Shown here piece by piece: positions 18,501 to 27,500 of a stretch of DNA of 64,000 bases. Every line of letters begins with the position of its first letter. Positions within the stretch are counted from its first letter, which is position 1. The notes under the pieces are model-generated. The model was not told the DNA's origin. It worked only from the letters and a program-made list of their open reading frames with translations, and searched no databases. This DNA comes from F23-D06 sp045132055 (GTDB lineage: Bacteria; Bacteroidota; Bacteroidia; Bacteroidales; WCHB1-69): NCBI GenBank assembly GCA_045132055.1, contig JBGURP010000007.1, positions 1 through 64,000 on the forward strand, read 5' to 3'. Position numbers and translations under genes: made by a program.

Positions 18501-18573
18501 GGGTTGTATAGGAGTTGAACCTATGACCTCTGCCGTGTGAAAGCAGCGCTCTAAACCACTGAGCTAACAACCC
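18501..18573 (-). tRNA. tRNA-Val (CAC)
   Basis: This is a 73-nt cloverleaf. The acceptor arms are GGGTTGT and ACAACCC, and the D-arm is GCTC/GAGC. The anticodon loop TTCACAC gives anticodon CAC (Val, codon GUG), and the T-arm is ATAGG/CCTAT around TTCAACT. CCA is not encoded. A TATTTTTG promoter lies 15 bp upstream. Confidence 0.93.
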
Positions 18574-18587
18574 TTGATTTGAGGCCG

Positions 18588-18595
18588 CAAAAATA
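18588..18595 (-). promoter_or_regulatory. tRNA-Val promoter (TATTTTTG)
   Basis: On the minus strand AAAAAAAGTGTATTTTTGC lies directly before the tRNA. The block is almost identical to the promoter of tRNA-Met at 52583. Confidence 0.75.
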
Positions 18596-18629
18596 CACTT
18601 TTTTTCATTCACTCCATCAAAAAAAATCG

Positions 18630-18664
18630 TAAAAAAAAAGACCGCATTTCTGCGGCCTTTTTTG
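18630..18664 (-). terminator. Terminator of T9SS cargo gene
   Basis: AAGACCGCA and TGCGGCCTT pair over 9 bp with one mismatch around a TTTC loop and are flanked by A/T runs. It lies 20 bp past the stop at 18684. Confidence 0.75.
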
Positions 18665-18683
18665 TCTTTCATCACATCCAAGA

Positions 18684-20504
18684 TTATTGCTTGATAAACT
18701 TCGTTGTGACATTGCTCTTGCCGTCCGTCAAACGGAGGAAGTAGCATCCGGATGCCAGATTGCTGACATTCAGCAGCATGTCATTATCATTTACCTTCAT
18801 GGAGGAGATTACGCGACCGTTGATGTCAACGACATACAGGTTACGGACTTGGAAATTGTCATTCTTCACCGTAACTCTCATCATATCAACAGCGGGATTC
18901 GGAGATACGGAAACCTCATTCTCGGCCATGTAGTTGAAGATACCCGTGCCAAAATCGTCCATTTTGCGGGGAATGATATAGTATCTATATTCAGGATTGG
19001 TGTTGCCAATCTTGCTGGTGGCGAAGTTGAAGCCCGTGATACTGACCACGCCTGCAGGAATATCCTGACCAATGAGGTCGGCATCTTGGAAATATGGATA
19101 AACACCATTTGCCGTAACACCGTTTTGGGTAATCTCATACGTGTTGAGCACGGCAAATTGGCCTGCGGTCGTGAAAGTCACATCATCCAATTTAATCAGT
19201 TCTGCTTGATGCTGAATCATGAAGTCCGGATCGTTGAGTTGTGACAGTGTGATTGTCATCGGTTCAATATCAACTCCCATGCCCGTCAACGTACCGTAGG
19301 CTTGTGTGGGTTTCAGTTCGAGGAATCCCCAGTAATTAGTCAGAGTGCCATAAATATTTTTCACTTTGTCACCGACATACAGATTGCCGAGTTTGTTGTC
19401 CGGATCGTAAACCAGGATAGCACCGGTTTCATCTTGCAGCACTTTCTGATGATTGTATGCGGCCACAGCGGTCACCACCACATCTCCAGTCAATTTGTAT
19501 TCCACATTGCCATTCACACTGCCGGAATGGTCGCTAATATCCATCTTGGATCTCAGTTCAGCAATGTTGGCGCAATTGAATTCTGGAGAAACACCGTAGG
19601 GAAAGGTCAGGGTATCGTTATATTCCATCACATTGCCAGCAAGATCGCTCACACCACTTACAATGAGGCTGTATGTATTGCCTTCCGTTAATTGCGGGTT
19701 CACAGTAAGATTCACAACATTGTTGTTCAGTGTTGCAGCCGTGACGGACACATTGTTGTCCATTGTATAGTTGGAAACGTTTTGGGCGGTGGTAGCGGAG
19801 AGCTCTTCGTTGAACGTAAGAGCAACGGTTGTTTCATTCACAACATTCACACCAGTAACATGGGGGGGCCAAATATCAGGACCAGCAGGATAAGCATTGA
19901 TTTGGACGTTGTCTATACGGAACGAAGCACTGGCGGACTGAGCGCCATCATAAGTGCATTTCAGATAGACGTTGGCTTGGTCGTTTACAGCCGTAATGCC
20001 AGCCAAATCTACAGAATGAAGCTCATAGGTAGAAGCGGTGCTTGGTACGGTGCTGGCACCTGTAATAACTGTAAAATTCTCGCCATCTGTACTATATGAC
20101 CAAACCGTGCTGTTAAAGCCTTGTCCTGAACGACGTGTGGCCATAGAGACATTCACTTGTTGAAATCCTAACGTGGAGAAATGAAACACTATGGATTTGC
20201 CATTCGCACTATTGTTGATAGTGGCCAAATCCTGACCCGCAGCCTCGCCATTCAACGCATTGATTGCCGAACCGCCATTAGAAGTGAGTTCCGATGCCTG
20301 CAGCCAAGCTGAAGAGCCATGCGTACCATCCAGATACAAACCTGCCGTACCAGCCTGTGTACCTGCCGCCGCCAGATAAGAGGTCGGGGTGTTCGGAGAA
20401 CTTTGGTTACCCGTGAATGGGAAGTAAGCCAGATTTGTCATTGTTTGTGCGTTCAAACCTATGAAAGCGCACAAAATCATACATAAAGCATAAATCTTTT
20501 TCAT
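18684..20504 (-). CDS. T9SS type A cargo protein with Ig-like and OB-like domains
   Basis: ATG 20504 opens the signal peptide MKKIYALCMILCAFIGLNA|Q; an upstream extension would cover the promoter. The 606-residue protein has an N-terminal beta-sandwich (~20-230), an SbsA-type Ig-like domain (~235-330: PPHVTGVNVVNETTVALTFN), a DUF5689/OB-like segment (~340-500: VLQDETGAILVYD, LYVGDKVKNIYG), and a type A sorting domain (~528-606: VSVSPNPAVDMMRV ... GRVISSM ... GCYFLRL). It is therefore expected to cross the outer membrane by the T9SS and be attached or released. The substrate is unknown; no catalytic motif was seen. It is preceded by its own promoter and followed by a terminator. Confidence 0.88.
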   Translation of the reverse strand: MKKIYALCMILCAFIGLNAQTMTNLAYFPFTGNQSSPNTPTSYLAAAGTQAGTAGLYLDGTHGSSAWLQASELTSNGGSAINALNGEAAGQDLATINNSANGKSIVFHFSTLGFQQVNVSMATRRSGQGFNSTVWSYSTDGENFTVITGASTVPSTASTYELHSVDLAGITAVNDQANVYLKCTYDGAQSASASFRIDNVQINAYPAGPDIWPPHVTGVNVVNETTVALTFNEELSATTAQNVSNYTMDNNVSVTAATLNNNVVNLTVNPQLTEGNTYSLIVSGVSDLAGNVMEYNDTLTFPYGVSPEFNCANIAELRSKMDISDHSGSVNGNVEYKLTGDVVVTAVAAYNHQKVLQDETGAILVYDPDNKLGNLYVGDKVKNIYGTLTNYWGFLELKPTQAYGTLTGMGVDIEPMTITLSQLNDPDFMIQHQAELIKLDDVTFTTAGQFAVLNTYEITQNGVTANGVYPYFQDADLIGQDIPAGVVSITGFNFATSKIGNTNPEYRYYIIPRKMDDFGTGIFNYMAENEVSVSPNPAVDMMRVTVKNDNFQVRNLYVVDINGRVISSMKVNDNDMLLNVSNLASGCYFLRLTDGKSNVTTKFIKQ

Positions 20505-20551
20505 TGTTTTGATATTTAAAATTAACTTTCGATTGTTAACAATATAGCGTG

Positions 20552-20559
20552 CAAAAATA
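20552..20559 (-). promoter_or_regulatory. -7 element (TATTTTTG) for T9SS cargo
   Basis: TATTTTTGCACG on the minus strand lies 47 bp upstream of ATG 20504 and supports that start. Confidence 0.65.
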
Positions 20560-20651
20560 CAAAAAAACAAATACAATAATCTGATGAATAAAATATTTAA
20601 CTCAAGCAATATTCAGCCTTTTCTTTCGTTAAAAGAAACAAATTGTCTTAT

Positions 20652-21572
20652 ATGAAAAAATCCGTTTACTTTCTCCTGATTTGGGCAGTGGTGCTCGCGG
20701 CATCTTGCAAACAGCCCGACCTCACTCCCGCCTACATCGAAATCACAGCAGAAGACATCAACAACTGCGTGGATGTCAGCAACTACAACGACATGCATGG
20801 CGTGAACTACGATGCCGAACAGCTGATGGCCTTTCAGCAGCACACCTTCACGCATGTGAACGTATATGTAAACGGAAAAAATCTGGGCTGCTGGGAAGTG
20901 CCCTGCAAAATACCCGTACTCGACATGAACGGAACAGACTCGGCTTCCGTCATCATCCTGCCCGCTTTCCGCATGACTGGCATGTCCAACACGGTGATGG
21001 GTTATCCGTTCTTTGATGTTCTCATGAAAAAACTGCTGCTGAAGCCTGGCGAGACCTACCAGATTTCCGCAGATCCGCTCAGCTTCAGATACAGTTCATA
21101 CGCCACATGCCCATATCTGGAGACCTTCATCAACAGTTCCTCTTTCACGGCATTAGACTCCACGCACAACATCACCTTCATCCCTCAGCAACATGATGGC
21201 AGAAGTGTGGGGGCTATCTCCATGACCACCGACGATTATTTCGACGTGGCCACCCCGTACATCACGCTTCCCGCCCGTAACTATTTTGTCTTTTTGGAAG
21301 TAACATACAAGATAGACTCTAACGTGGATGTGGGGTTGAAACTGTCCACAGCACAACATCCCAACACTATCCATCCGTTGGGCGGCATTTACGCCACCGA
21401 CGGGGAATGGAAGACCATCTATTTCAACCTGGCCAATGTCATCAGCAGCTATCATTACACTGGCGGCAGCTGGACCACCGCCTCCATCGTCCTGACGGGT
21501 ATTGGCGAAAAGGACAAAAACGTCAATTTCTACATCGACAACATCAAAATCTTATACGAACCCAGCGTCTAA
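20652..21572 (+). CDS. Lipoprotein of unknown function beside sugar transferase
   Basis: ATG 20652 gives MKKSVYFLLIWAVVLAASC with lipobox AASC at Cys19, so a ~288-residue mature lipoprotein is expected. The C-terminal part looks like a beta-sandwich carbohydrate-binding or jelly-roll fold (GEWKTIYFNLANVI ... NVNFYIDNIKILYEPSV). The sugar-transferase gene starts 9 bp downstream, so the two are probably co-transcribed. An envelope role connected to polysaccharide is possible but is inferred from context only. Confidence 0.75.
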   Translation: MKKSVYFLLIWAVVLAASCKQPDLTPAYIEITAEDINNCVDVSNYNDMHGVNYDAEQLMAFQQHTFTHVNVYVNGKNLGCWEVPCKIPVLDMNGTDSASVIILPAFRMTGMSNTVMGYPFFDVLMKKLLLKPGETYQISADPLSFRYSSYATCPYLETFINSSSFTALDSTHNITFIPQQHDGRSVGAISMTTDDYFDVATPYITLPARNYFVFLEVTYKIDSNVDVGLKLSTAQHPNTIHPLGGIYATDGEWKTIYFNLANVISSYHYTGGSWTTASIVLTGIGEKDKNVNFYIDNIKILYEPSV

Positions 21573-21581
21573 TACTCTCTC

Positions 21582-23003
21582 ATGAACAAAAAAGGTCTTA
21601 CCGCACTCTATATCCTATGTGACATTCTGGCCGCCCTCCTCACCTGGATATGTTTTTACTTCTACAGAAAACATGTCGGTGAGCATCTGAACTTCGGTGG
21701 CATTCTGCAAGTCGTCGGACACGACCCCAAGTTCTTCTGGGGCATGTTGCTGTGCCCGGTCTATTGGGTATTCCTGCACGCCCTGTCGAGCTACTACAAC
21801 AAGATTTACCGTAAGTCGAGGCTCTCGGAGCTCGGCCTCACATTCGGCATCACACTCATCGGTGTGCTGGTATTCTTTTTTGCCTTCATCCTGGACGATA
21901 TTGTCACCAAGCCGCAGGATTACGTGAAATACATGATGTTCCTCTTCGCTTGGCAGTTCATCCTCACCTACGTGCCCCGTTTGTTCATCACCACACGCAT
22001 CAACCGCAAGATCCACAGCGGAGAAATCGGCTTCAACACAATCATTGTGGGTTGCGATGCCTTTGCGGTACAGGCTTATGATGCCGTCATGAGCCAGAAG
22101 CCGACGCCAGGCAACTTCCTGATCGGATACGTCACCGTAGATTCCGACCATCAGGACGAGATGAAAGACAAGCTGCCTTGTTTGGGAAACATCAGCCATC
22201 TGGAGGAGATTATCAACCAGAAGCACATTGAGGAGCTGATCATCGCGCTGCATAACGGCCAACGCAAATATTTGGAACAAATCATCGTGCTGGCCCGCGA
22301 CAACTGCAACATCACCCTCAGCATGCCCGCCAACATGCAAGACGTGCTGATGGGCAAGGTCAAGACCTCCTCAGTGCTATACGAACCGCTCATCTCCATT
22401 TCTCCGGAGTATCTACCCACATGGCAACGATTTGTCAAACGAGGCATGGACATCCTGTTCTCGATCATTGCACTCATACTCCTATCGCCGCTTTACATCT
22501 TCCTTGCTATTAAGGTCAAGAGATCCTCGCCGGGGCCCGTGTTCTACAAACAAGAGCGCATTGGTTACCACGGCAAACCCTTCAACATCATCAAGTTCAG
22601 GTCCATGTACGTCAATGCCGAGGATGCAGGTCCTGCGCTCTCCTCCAAAGAAGACGCCCGCATCACGCCGTTCGGCAGGTTCATGCGCCAATACAGGCTT
22701 GATGAGACCCCGCAGTTTTACAACGTGCTCATCGGTGACATGTCGCTGGTAGGCCCGCGCCCCGAGCGCCAGTACTACATCGACCAGATTGTGGAGCGCG
22801 CCCCGTACTACCCTCTCCTGTTGGGCATCAAACCCGGACTCACCTCCTGGGGGCAAGTCCGATTCGGTTACGCCGAAAATGTGGACGAGATGCTGGAGCG
22901 CCTTCGCTGGGACATGCTATACATCGAGAACATGTCGCTGCAAATGGACATTAAAATCCTTATCTACACAGCTTTGATTGTACTGAAGAGAGAGGGGAAA
23001 TAA
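21582..23003 (+). CDS. Polyprenyl-phosphate sugar-1-phosphate transferase (WcaJ/WbaP-like)
   Basis: The protein has 473 residues. N-terminal membrane helices (~1-115) are followed by a Rossmann-like CoA_binding_3 region (~145-250), a membrane anchor (FVKRGMDILFSIIALILLSP, ~287-310) and the bacterial sugar transferase domain. Catalytic-domain signatures are present: SPGPVFYKQERIG, FNIIKFRSM, RQYRLDETPQFYNVL and SLVGPRPE. The enzyme transfers a sugar-1-phosphate to undecaprenyl phosphate, the first step of exopolysaccharide, capsule or O-unit synthesis. Most polysaccharide genes are not adjacent, but a flippase (8045) and a fusion with a degenerate copy of this domain (57220) lie in the window. 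Confidence 0.92.
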   Translation: MNKKGLTALYILCDILAALLTWICFYFYRKHVGEHLNFGGILQVVGHDPKFFWGMLLCPVYWVFLHALSSYYNKIYRKSRLSELGLTFGITLIGVLVFFFAFILDDIVTKPQDYVKYMMFLFAWQFILTYVPRLFITTRINRKIHSGEIGFNTIIVGCDAFAVQAYDAVMSQKPTPGNFLIGYVTVDSDHQDEMKDKLPCLGNISHLEEIINQKHIEELIIALHNGQRKYLEQIIVLARDNCNITLSMPANMQDVLMGKVKTSSVLYEPLISISPEYLPTWQRFVKRGMDILFSIIALILLSPLYIFLAIKVKRSSPGPVFYKQERIGYHGKPFNIIKFRSMYVNAEDAGPALSSKEDARITPFGRFMRQYRLDETPQFYNVLIGDMSLVGPRPERQYYIDQIVERAPYYPLLLGIKPGLTSWGQVRFGYAENVDEMLERLRWDMLYIENMSLQMDIKILIYTALIVLKREGK

Positions 23004-23016
23004 TCGCAGACGTATT

Positions 23017-23688
23017 CTAAAATGAAAGCGGTGTGGCGGGTGCGGACATCGTGAATGTGTCTTCGCCGCTGAGTGTCAGCACATACAGTCCTTTTCGTCG
23101 CGCATAAGTTTCAACACCGGCGTCATAGCTGATGGCGGCCACTGCCACCAGCAGTTTCGTGTTCGCGAATTCCTTGTACCACTCTTTGCAATGTTGCATC
23201 TGGCTCAGGAAATAATCGATGTCGTGGCTGTCGCATCGGGATTTCACCTCCACAATCACTGCTACCGTGGTGTCACACAGCGCGACGTCTATTTCCATCA
23301 CATCCTGACCATCCACTTTGGCTTTGTGAACGTCTTCATATATGCGGTCGATTTCAATGCCCTCTTTCTTGAACAGGGCCAACGATGCCGGTTTGCAAAG
23401 TGCTTCCACCAAGCGTCCCCACTGGGTGGTGAACACGTTTTTCATGTCCTTGATTGCCCGGTTGGTGTCAGCGCTGATCTTGTCCATCCGTTCCCTGAAC
23501 TCGTCACGTTCTAGTTCCCATTTTGCATCACGTTCTTTTTTCTCAGCCTCCCATTTCGCCTCGCGTTCTTTTCTCTCCTTGAGATAGCGTTCGTAGTTCT
23601 CGTTCATGCGGCGGCCGCTTTCCATTAAAGATTTCAGTACGGTCAAGAAATCAGGGTTTTCAGGTGTTGCATTAGCTGTTGTTCCCAT
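23017..23688 (-). CDS. PD-(D/E)XK nuclease-like protein with coiled coil (DUF3782-like)
   Basis: ATG 23688 opens MGTTANATPENPDFLTVLKS. Residues ~25-75 are a highly charged coiled coil (YLKERKEREAKWEAEKKERD). The C-terminal domain has the nuclease core: an E at EALCKP, D in MEIDVAL and ExK in VIVEVKSR, followed by HDIDYFLSQM and YARRKGLYVL. The pattern fits the DUF3782/PD-(D/E)XK families that occur in many copies in Bacteroidetes and cyanobacteria; the function is unproven. A divergent paralogue lies 253 bp away (23942). Confidence 0.75.
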   Translation of the reverse strand: MGTTANATPENPDFLTVLKSLMESGRRMNENYERYLKERKEREAKWEAEKKERDAKWELERDEFRERMDKISADTNRAIKDMKNVFTTQWGRLVEALCKPASLALFKKEGIEIDRIYEDVHKAKVDGQDVMEIDVALCDTTVAVIVEVKSRCDSHDIDYFLSQMQHCKEWYKEFANTKLLVAVAAISYDAGVETYARRKGLYVLTLSGEDTFTMSAPATPLSF

Positions 23689-23725
23689 ATTCTTTATAAT
23701 CTTAATAAATATTTTATTTACGCCG

Positions 23726-23733
23726 CAAAGATA
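23726..23733 (-). promoter_or_regulatory. -7 element (TATCTTTG) for nuclease-like gene
   Basis: TATCTTTGCGGC on the minus strand lies 37 bp upstream of ATG 23688. Confidence 0.6.
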
Positions 23734-23806
23734 CATTTTTTCTTAATCCAATAAGAAAAATTAAAGATATTTTTTATAAACATTATTTTTATATTAAAAT
23801 ATTTGC

Positions 23807-23814
23807 TATTTTTG
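23807..23814 (+). promoter_or_regulatory. -7 element (TATTTTTG) for second nuclease-like gene
   Basis: TATTTTTGCCACG lies 127 bp upstream of ATG 23942. The transcript would begin just before the 23830-23925 repeat array, placing the repeats in the 5' UTR. Confidence 0.55.
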
Positions 23815-23829
23815 CCACGAGAAAAGAGG

Positions 23830-23925
23830 AGATAGAAGTGAGAAGTGAGGAGTTAGCAGTGAGTTGTTCTAACCGCTAACTGCTAACTGCTAACTTCTAA
23901 TTGCTAACTTCTCACTGCTAACTAA
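23830..23925. repeat. Heptamer repeats with 13-bp inverted repeat
   Basis: The array contains several GCTAACT/GCTAACTTCT units. A perfect inverted repeat has arms AGTTAGCAGTGAG (23851-23863) and CTCACTGCTAACT (23911-23923) with a 47-bp loop. It lies between the divergent nuclease-like genes, inside the predicted 5' UTR of the plus-strand gene. Confidence 0.8.
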
Positions 23926-23941
23926 ACAAAATGTTTCACCT

Positions 23942-24520
23942 ATGGAAAATCAAGTATCACAAAAACAAAAGGCAATCACTTTAGAAGACGTTTGGAGGAC
24001 AATTAACGCCACATCAGAGCAGATGAAAGAAACGGCCCTCCAGATCAAGGAAAATGATGCCAAGTCCAACGCCAAGATTGACAAATACCTCCAGCTCTAT
24101 GGCGGTTTCACGAACGAGTTTGGCAAGATTGTAGAAGACCTGTGCAAGCCGGCGGCATTGAAGATTTTTAGGAAAGAAGTGCCGGGTATTGACCATATCT
24201 ACGAAGGTCCCCGCCACATGCGAAAGGACGAGGAGGAAATTGAGGTTGACATACTGCTTTGCAACAAGATAGCTGCCGTGGCAGTGGAGGTCAAGACCAT
24301 CTGCTACAAGAAGGATGTGGATCATTTTCTCAGCCAGATGAGGAATTTCAAAACGATGTTCCGCGAGTTTGAGGACAAGGCAGTATATGTGGCCATTGCC
24401 GCGATGCGTTACGCCAACGGTTCCGACACCTACGCGCGCCGCAAGGGTCTCTATGTGCTCACCGCCACCGGCGACGGCCTGTTCACCATGGGGAAACCCG
24501 GGGAACGGAGGGTGTACTGA
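23942..24520 (+). CDS. PD-(D/E)XK nuclease-like paralogue
   Basis: This 192-residue paralogue of 23017-23688 has a shorter helical N-terminus (ITLEDVWRTINATSEQMKET) and the same nuclease core: EDLCKPAAL, EIEVDILL, AVAVEVKTI, DVDHFLSQM and YARRKGLYVL. The D...ExK residues are intact. The two genes are divergent and flank repetitive DNA, which suggests local duplication with inversion. Function unknown. It ends at a terminator shared with the convergent FISUMP protein gene. Confidence 0.75.
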   Translation: MENQVSQKQKAITLEDVWRTINATSEQMKETALQIKENDAKSNAKIDKYLQLYGGFTNEFGKIVEDLCKPAALKIFRKEVPGIDHIYEGPRHMRKDEEEIEVDILLCNKIAAVAVEVKTICYKKDVDHFLSQMRNFKTMFREFEDKAVYVAIAAMRYANGSDTYARRKGLYVLTATGDGLFTMGKPGERRVY

Positions 24521-24523
24521 AAA

Positions 24524-24553
24524 AAAAGGCCGCCCCATCAGGAACGGCCTTTT
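24524..24553. terminator. Bidirectional terminator between convergent genes
   Basis: AAAAGGCCG pairs perfectly with CGGCCTTTT over 9 bp across a 12-nt loop, flanked by an A-run. It serves the nuclease-like gene (+) and the FISUMP protein (-). Confidence 0.85.
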
Positions 24554-24565
24554 GCCATAAAATGT

Positions 24566-27500
24566 CTATTCATTATCCTTTATGCAACGGACGGACATAC
24601 CTTTATTCTTTTCCTGGGTTGCGAGGTTCGGACTGTTGGTACTGTAATATAATTTCATAGTCCGTGCATCAGCACCACTATTCATTTCCCAAGTACTCCA
24701 GAAATAGGTTTCATTATTATTCTGAAAATTGTAGTTGTTGAAATAACCCGCAGGATATGCTGTAAACCCAGTGGTGTTGCGGTCTTCGTAGCTGTAGTTG
24801 CCAGGTGCGGTAGTGGCGGTTGAACTCATCCAGTCATTACCGCCGGCAAGCTTGCCTGCACTGTAATTGTTAATGATAGTATTCCACTCTTGTAGGCTCG
24901 GCATGTGCCAGCCAGCAGGGCAGATGCCCCTGTGGTTGCCAGTAACCGAGAAGCTGAAGTATGTCGTGTTACCATTTACGTAGCTTGGGGTGGGCACCTC
25001 CATATAGTTAGTGGAGTTAGCGGTGTCCATCGCCGCACACCAATTGTAGAGCAAACCATAGCCCTTAGGAGCGTAGGTGGTTGAATCGTTCATATACCAG
25101 TGCGCCACCTTGGAACCCAATGATGATGATATTTGGCTGCCAGTTTTGTTGGCGGTGTTCACTATGTATGTTCCGGTTTTGGGCGAGGTGGTGGTGCGCA
25201 GGTTTTCTCGCATCCAGCACTGTTCGCCGATCTGCACCGTGGCATACATATTACCCTCATGGTCGGAGACCACGGGTGCAGAGGTACAGGATTTTGCATC
25301 CACCACAGGGATTGCGAAGCTCACTTGGTTACCGTACACCGTACCAGCGCTGCTGGTAGCATAGGCTCGTACATAATAGGTGGTGCCGGATGTGAGACCC
25401 GTAATGGTGCTGGTGAAGCTACCCAAACCGTTGCCGTCGGTAGTGTGGCTGCCTGCAGTGGTGGGATTCGAGGAAGTACTCCAGCACACGCCGCGGGCGG
25501 TGACAGCGGATGCGCCTTCATCGGTCACATTGCCGCCGCAGGTGGCATTGATAGTAGAGTTGTCAAGGGTAATATTACTTACAGCACTTGTGGTTACCAC
25601 GGGCAATGCCTCCGTGGTGGTGAAGCTCACTTGGTTACCATACGTCGTACCCACACTATTGGTGGCATACGCTCGCACATAATACGTTGTAAGGCCATTG
25701 AGGCCCGTGATGTTGCTGGTGAAACTGCCCGTGCCGGTACCATCAGTAGTATGGCTGTCGCTAATAGTCGGGTTTTGCGAAGTGCTCCAGCAAACGCCGC
25801 GGGCAGTGACAGTGGCACCTCCGTCATCGGCGACATAGCCGCTGCAACTGGCCGTGGTAGCGGTAATATCGCTTACAACAGCTGTTGCATCAGCACCAGC
25901 CTCTCCAACTACAATATCGTCGATAAGCAGATAAGTAACGTCGGTGGGAGGGGTATGAACGAAGGCTAGACGAATGGTTTGCCCTGCATAGGAACTCAGG
26001 TTAACGATAGCCTGGGTATAGTCATCGTCATCATCGGTTACTTCAAACACCTGAGTGCTAAAGTCACCGACAGTAGAAGCACCTGCATTGCCAACTTTTA
26101 CCTCAAAATGCTCTGGATTGCCATACAAACTACTGTACCAGAAAGACAGAACAGGTGAGATACTTGAAGGAAGTGTGATATCTGGAGTAATAAGATAATT
26201 GTCAAGCGTCGATAGCGGTTCATAACTTGAATTATGAGATGCTGAGATAACATGGCCCTCACCTGTGTGAGCCATCCACGAATCTTGGAACCAATTATCA
26301 CCATCGCCGTCGTTATCAATGGTCGTCCAGGAGGAAGGAAGTGTCGAACCCTCAAAACCTTCCATCAACGCAAGGAACTTCGAACCAGTGTTTACTGTAG
26401 GAAGAACGTACGGTACCGGCATGACAAAGGTAATCTCGCCGCCATAGGCTGTGCCCTCACTATTGATGGCGTAAGCTCTTATGTAGTAGGTAGTGCCGGG
26501 AGTAAAATCTTCGCTGACGGAAAACGCTCCAAGGCCCGTGCCGGTGGCAACCTTATGGGTTGAGCTGGTGGTGGGATGCTGTGTGGTACCCCAACATACG
26601 CCACGCTCAGTCACAGCTGCGCCGCCGTCGGAAAGCACATTGCTCGTCATGCTGACGGTAGTGCCCGTGCGACTTAAACTCACAACAGACACGGTGGGCA
26701 AATAGGCGAGATCTGTTGGACAGGTGAGCACGCAGCGCACGGACAGACCGTTCGTTTTGTCGATGGCAGTCGCGTCCACATAAGAGTTTTCAAGATAGAA
26801 TTCTCTGGCATGGACATGGCCTGCGTCTAATAACGTGGCCGTTCTGAAAATGGCTAAACCATCATAATATCCCGGGGTTACACCTCCGACGGATCCATTC
26901 ACATTCCATGTGCCGGCGGGCAATACCGAGAACTGTGAGCTGTTATTGGAAGCAGGATTTGTACACATACAGCAACTGCTAGTGGGGCATGTTCCCCAAG
27001 TGCCCCACATCTCCGTAGAGGCCAAAGCTACTGCAATGTTGTCAGGATCGTTGCCGCAAACATTCGCACTGTTAGAAGCAACGAAGCTGGTCAGTTGTGT
27101 CCATTCTGCATCGCTCGGCAGGTGCCATCCGGCGGGGCATACACCTTGAACACCACTCGGATTGGCCTCGGAAGAGGCACTGCCATTCATTGCGGCATCC
27201 CAGTTGTAGAGATATCCGAAGGTTGAGAGGTTATTATCTGGCGCATAACGGCGAGGACCACTGTGATTATCCAATCCGCCAACCGGAATTTCGGTTCCGT
27301 CGGCAAAATGGGTGGTGCGCAGGTTCTGTTGCATCCAGCATTGGCTGCCGAGCTGCAAAGTGCCATACTCATTGCCATCAATGTCGGTGAGCGTGCTGCC
27401 GCAGGTGAATGGCTTCGTGGTAAAGTACATCACATCACCGTATGCGGTATCCACATCGTTGTAGGCAAAAGCACGAACATAATACTGGGTACACGGGACT

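Noticed and set aside
23017..24520. Insertion sequence or transposase pair
   Set aside because: The proteins have a PD-(D/E)XK core but no terminal inverted repeats bounding the pair or target duplications could be seen.
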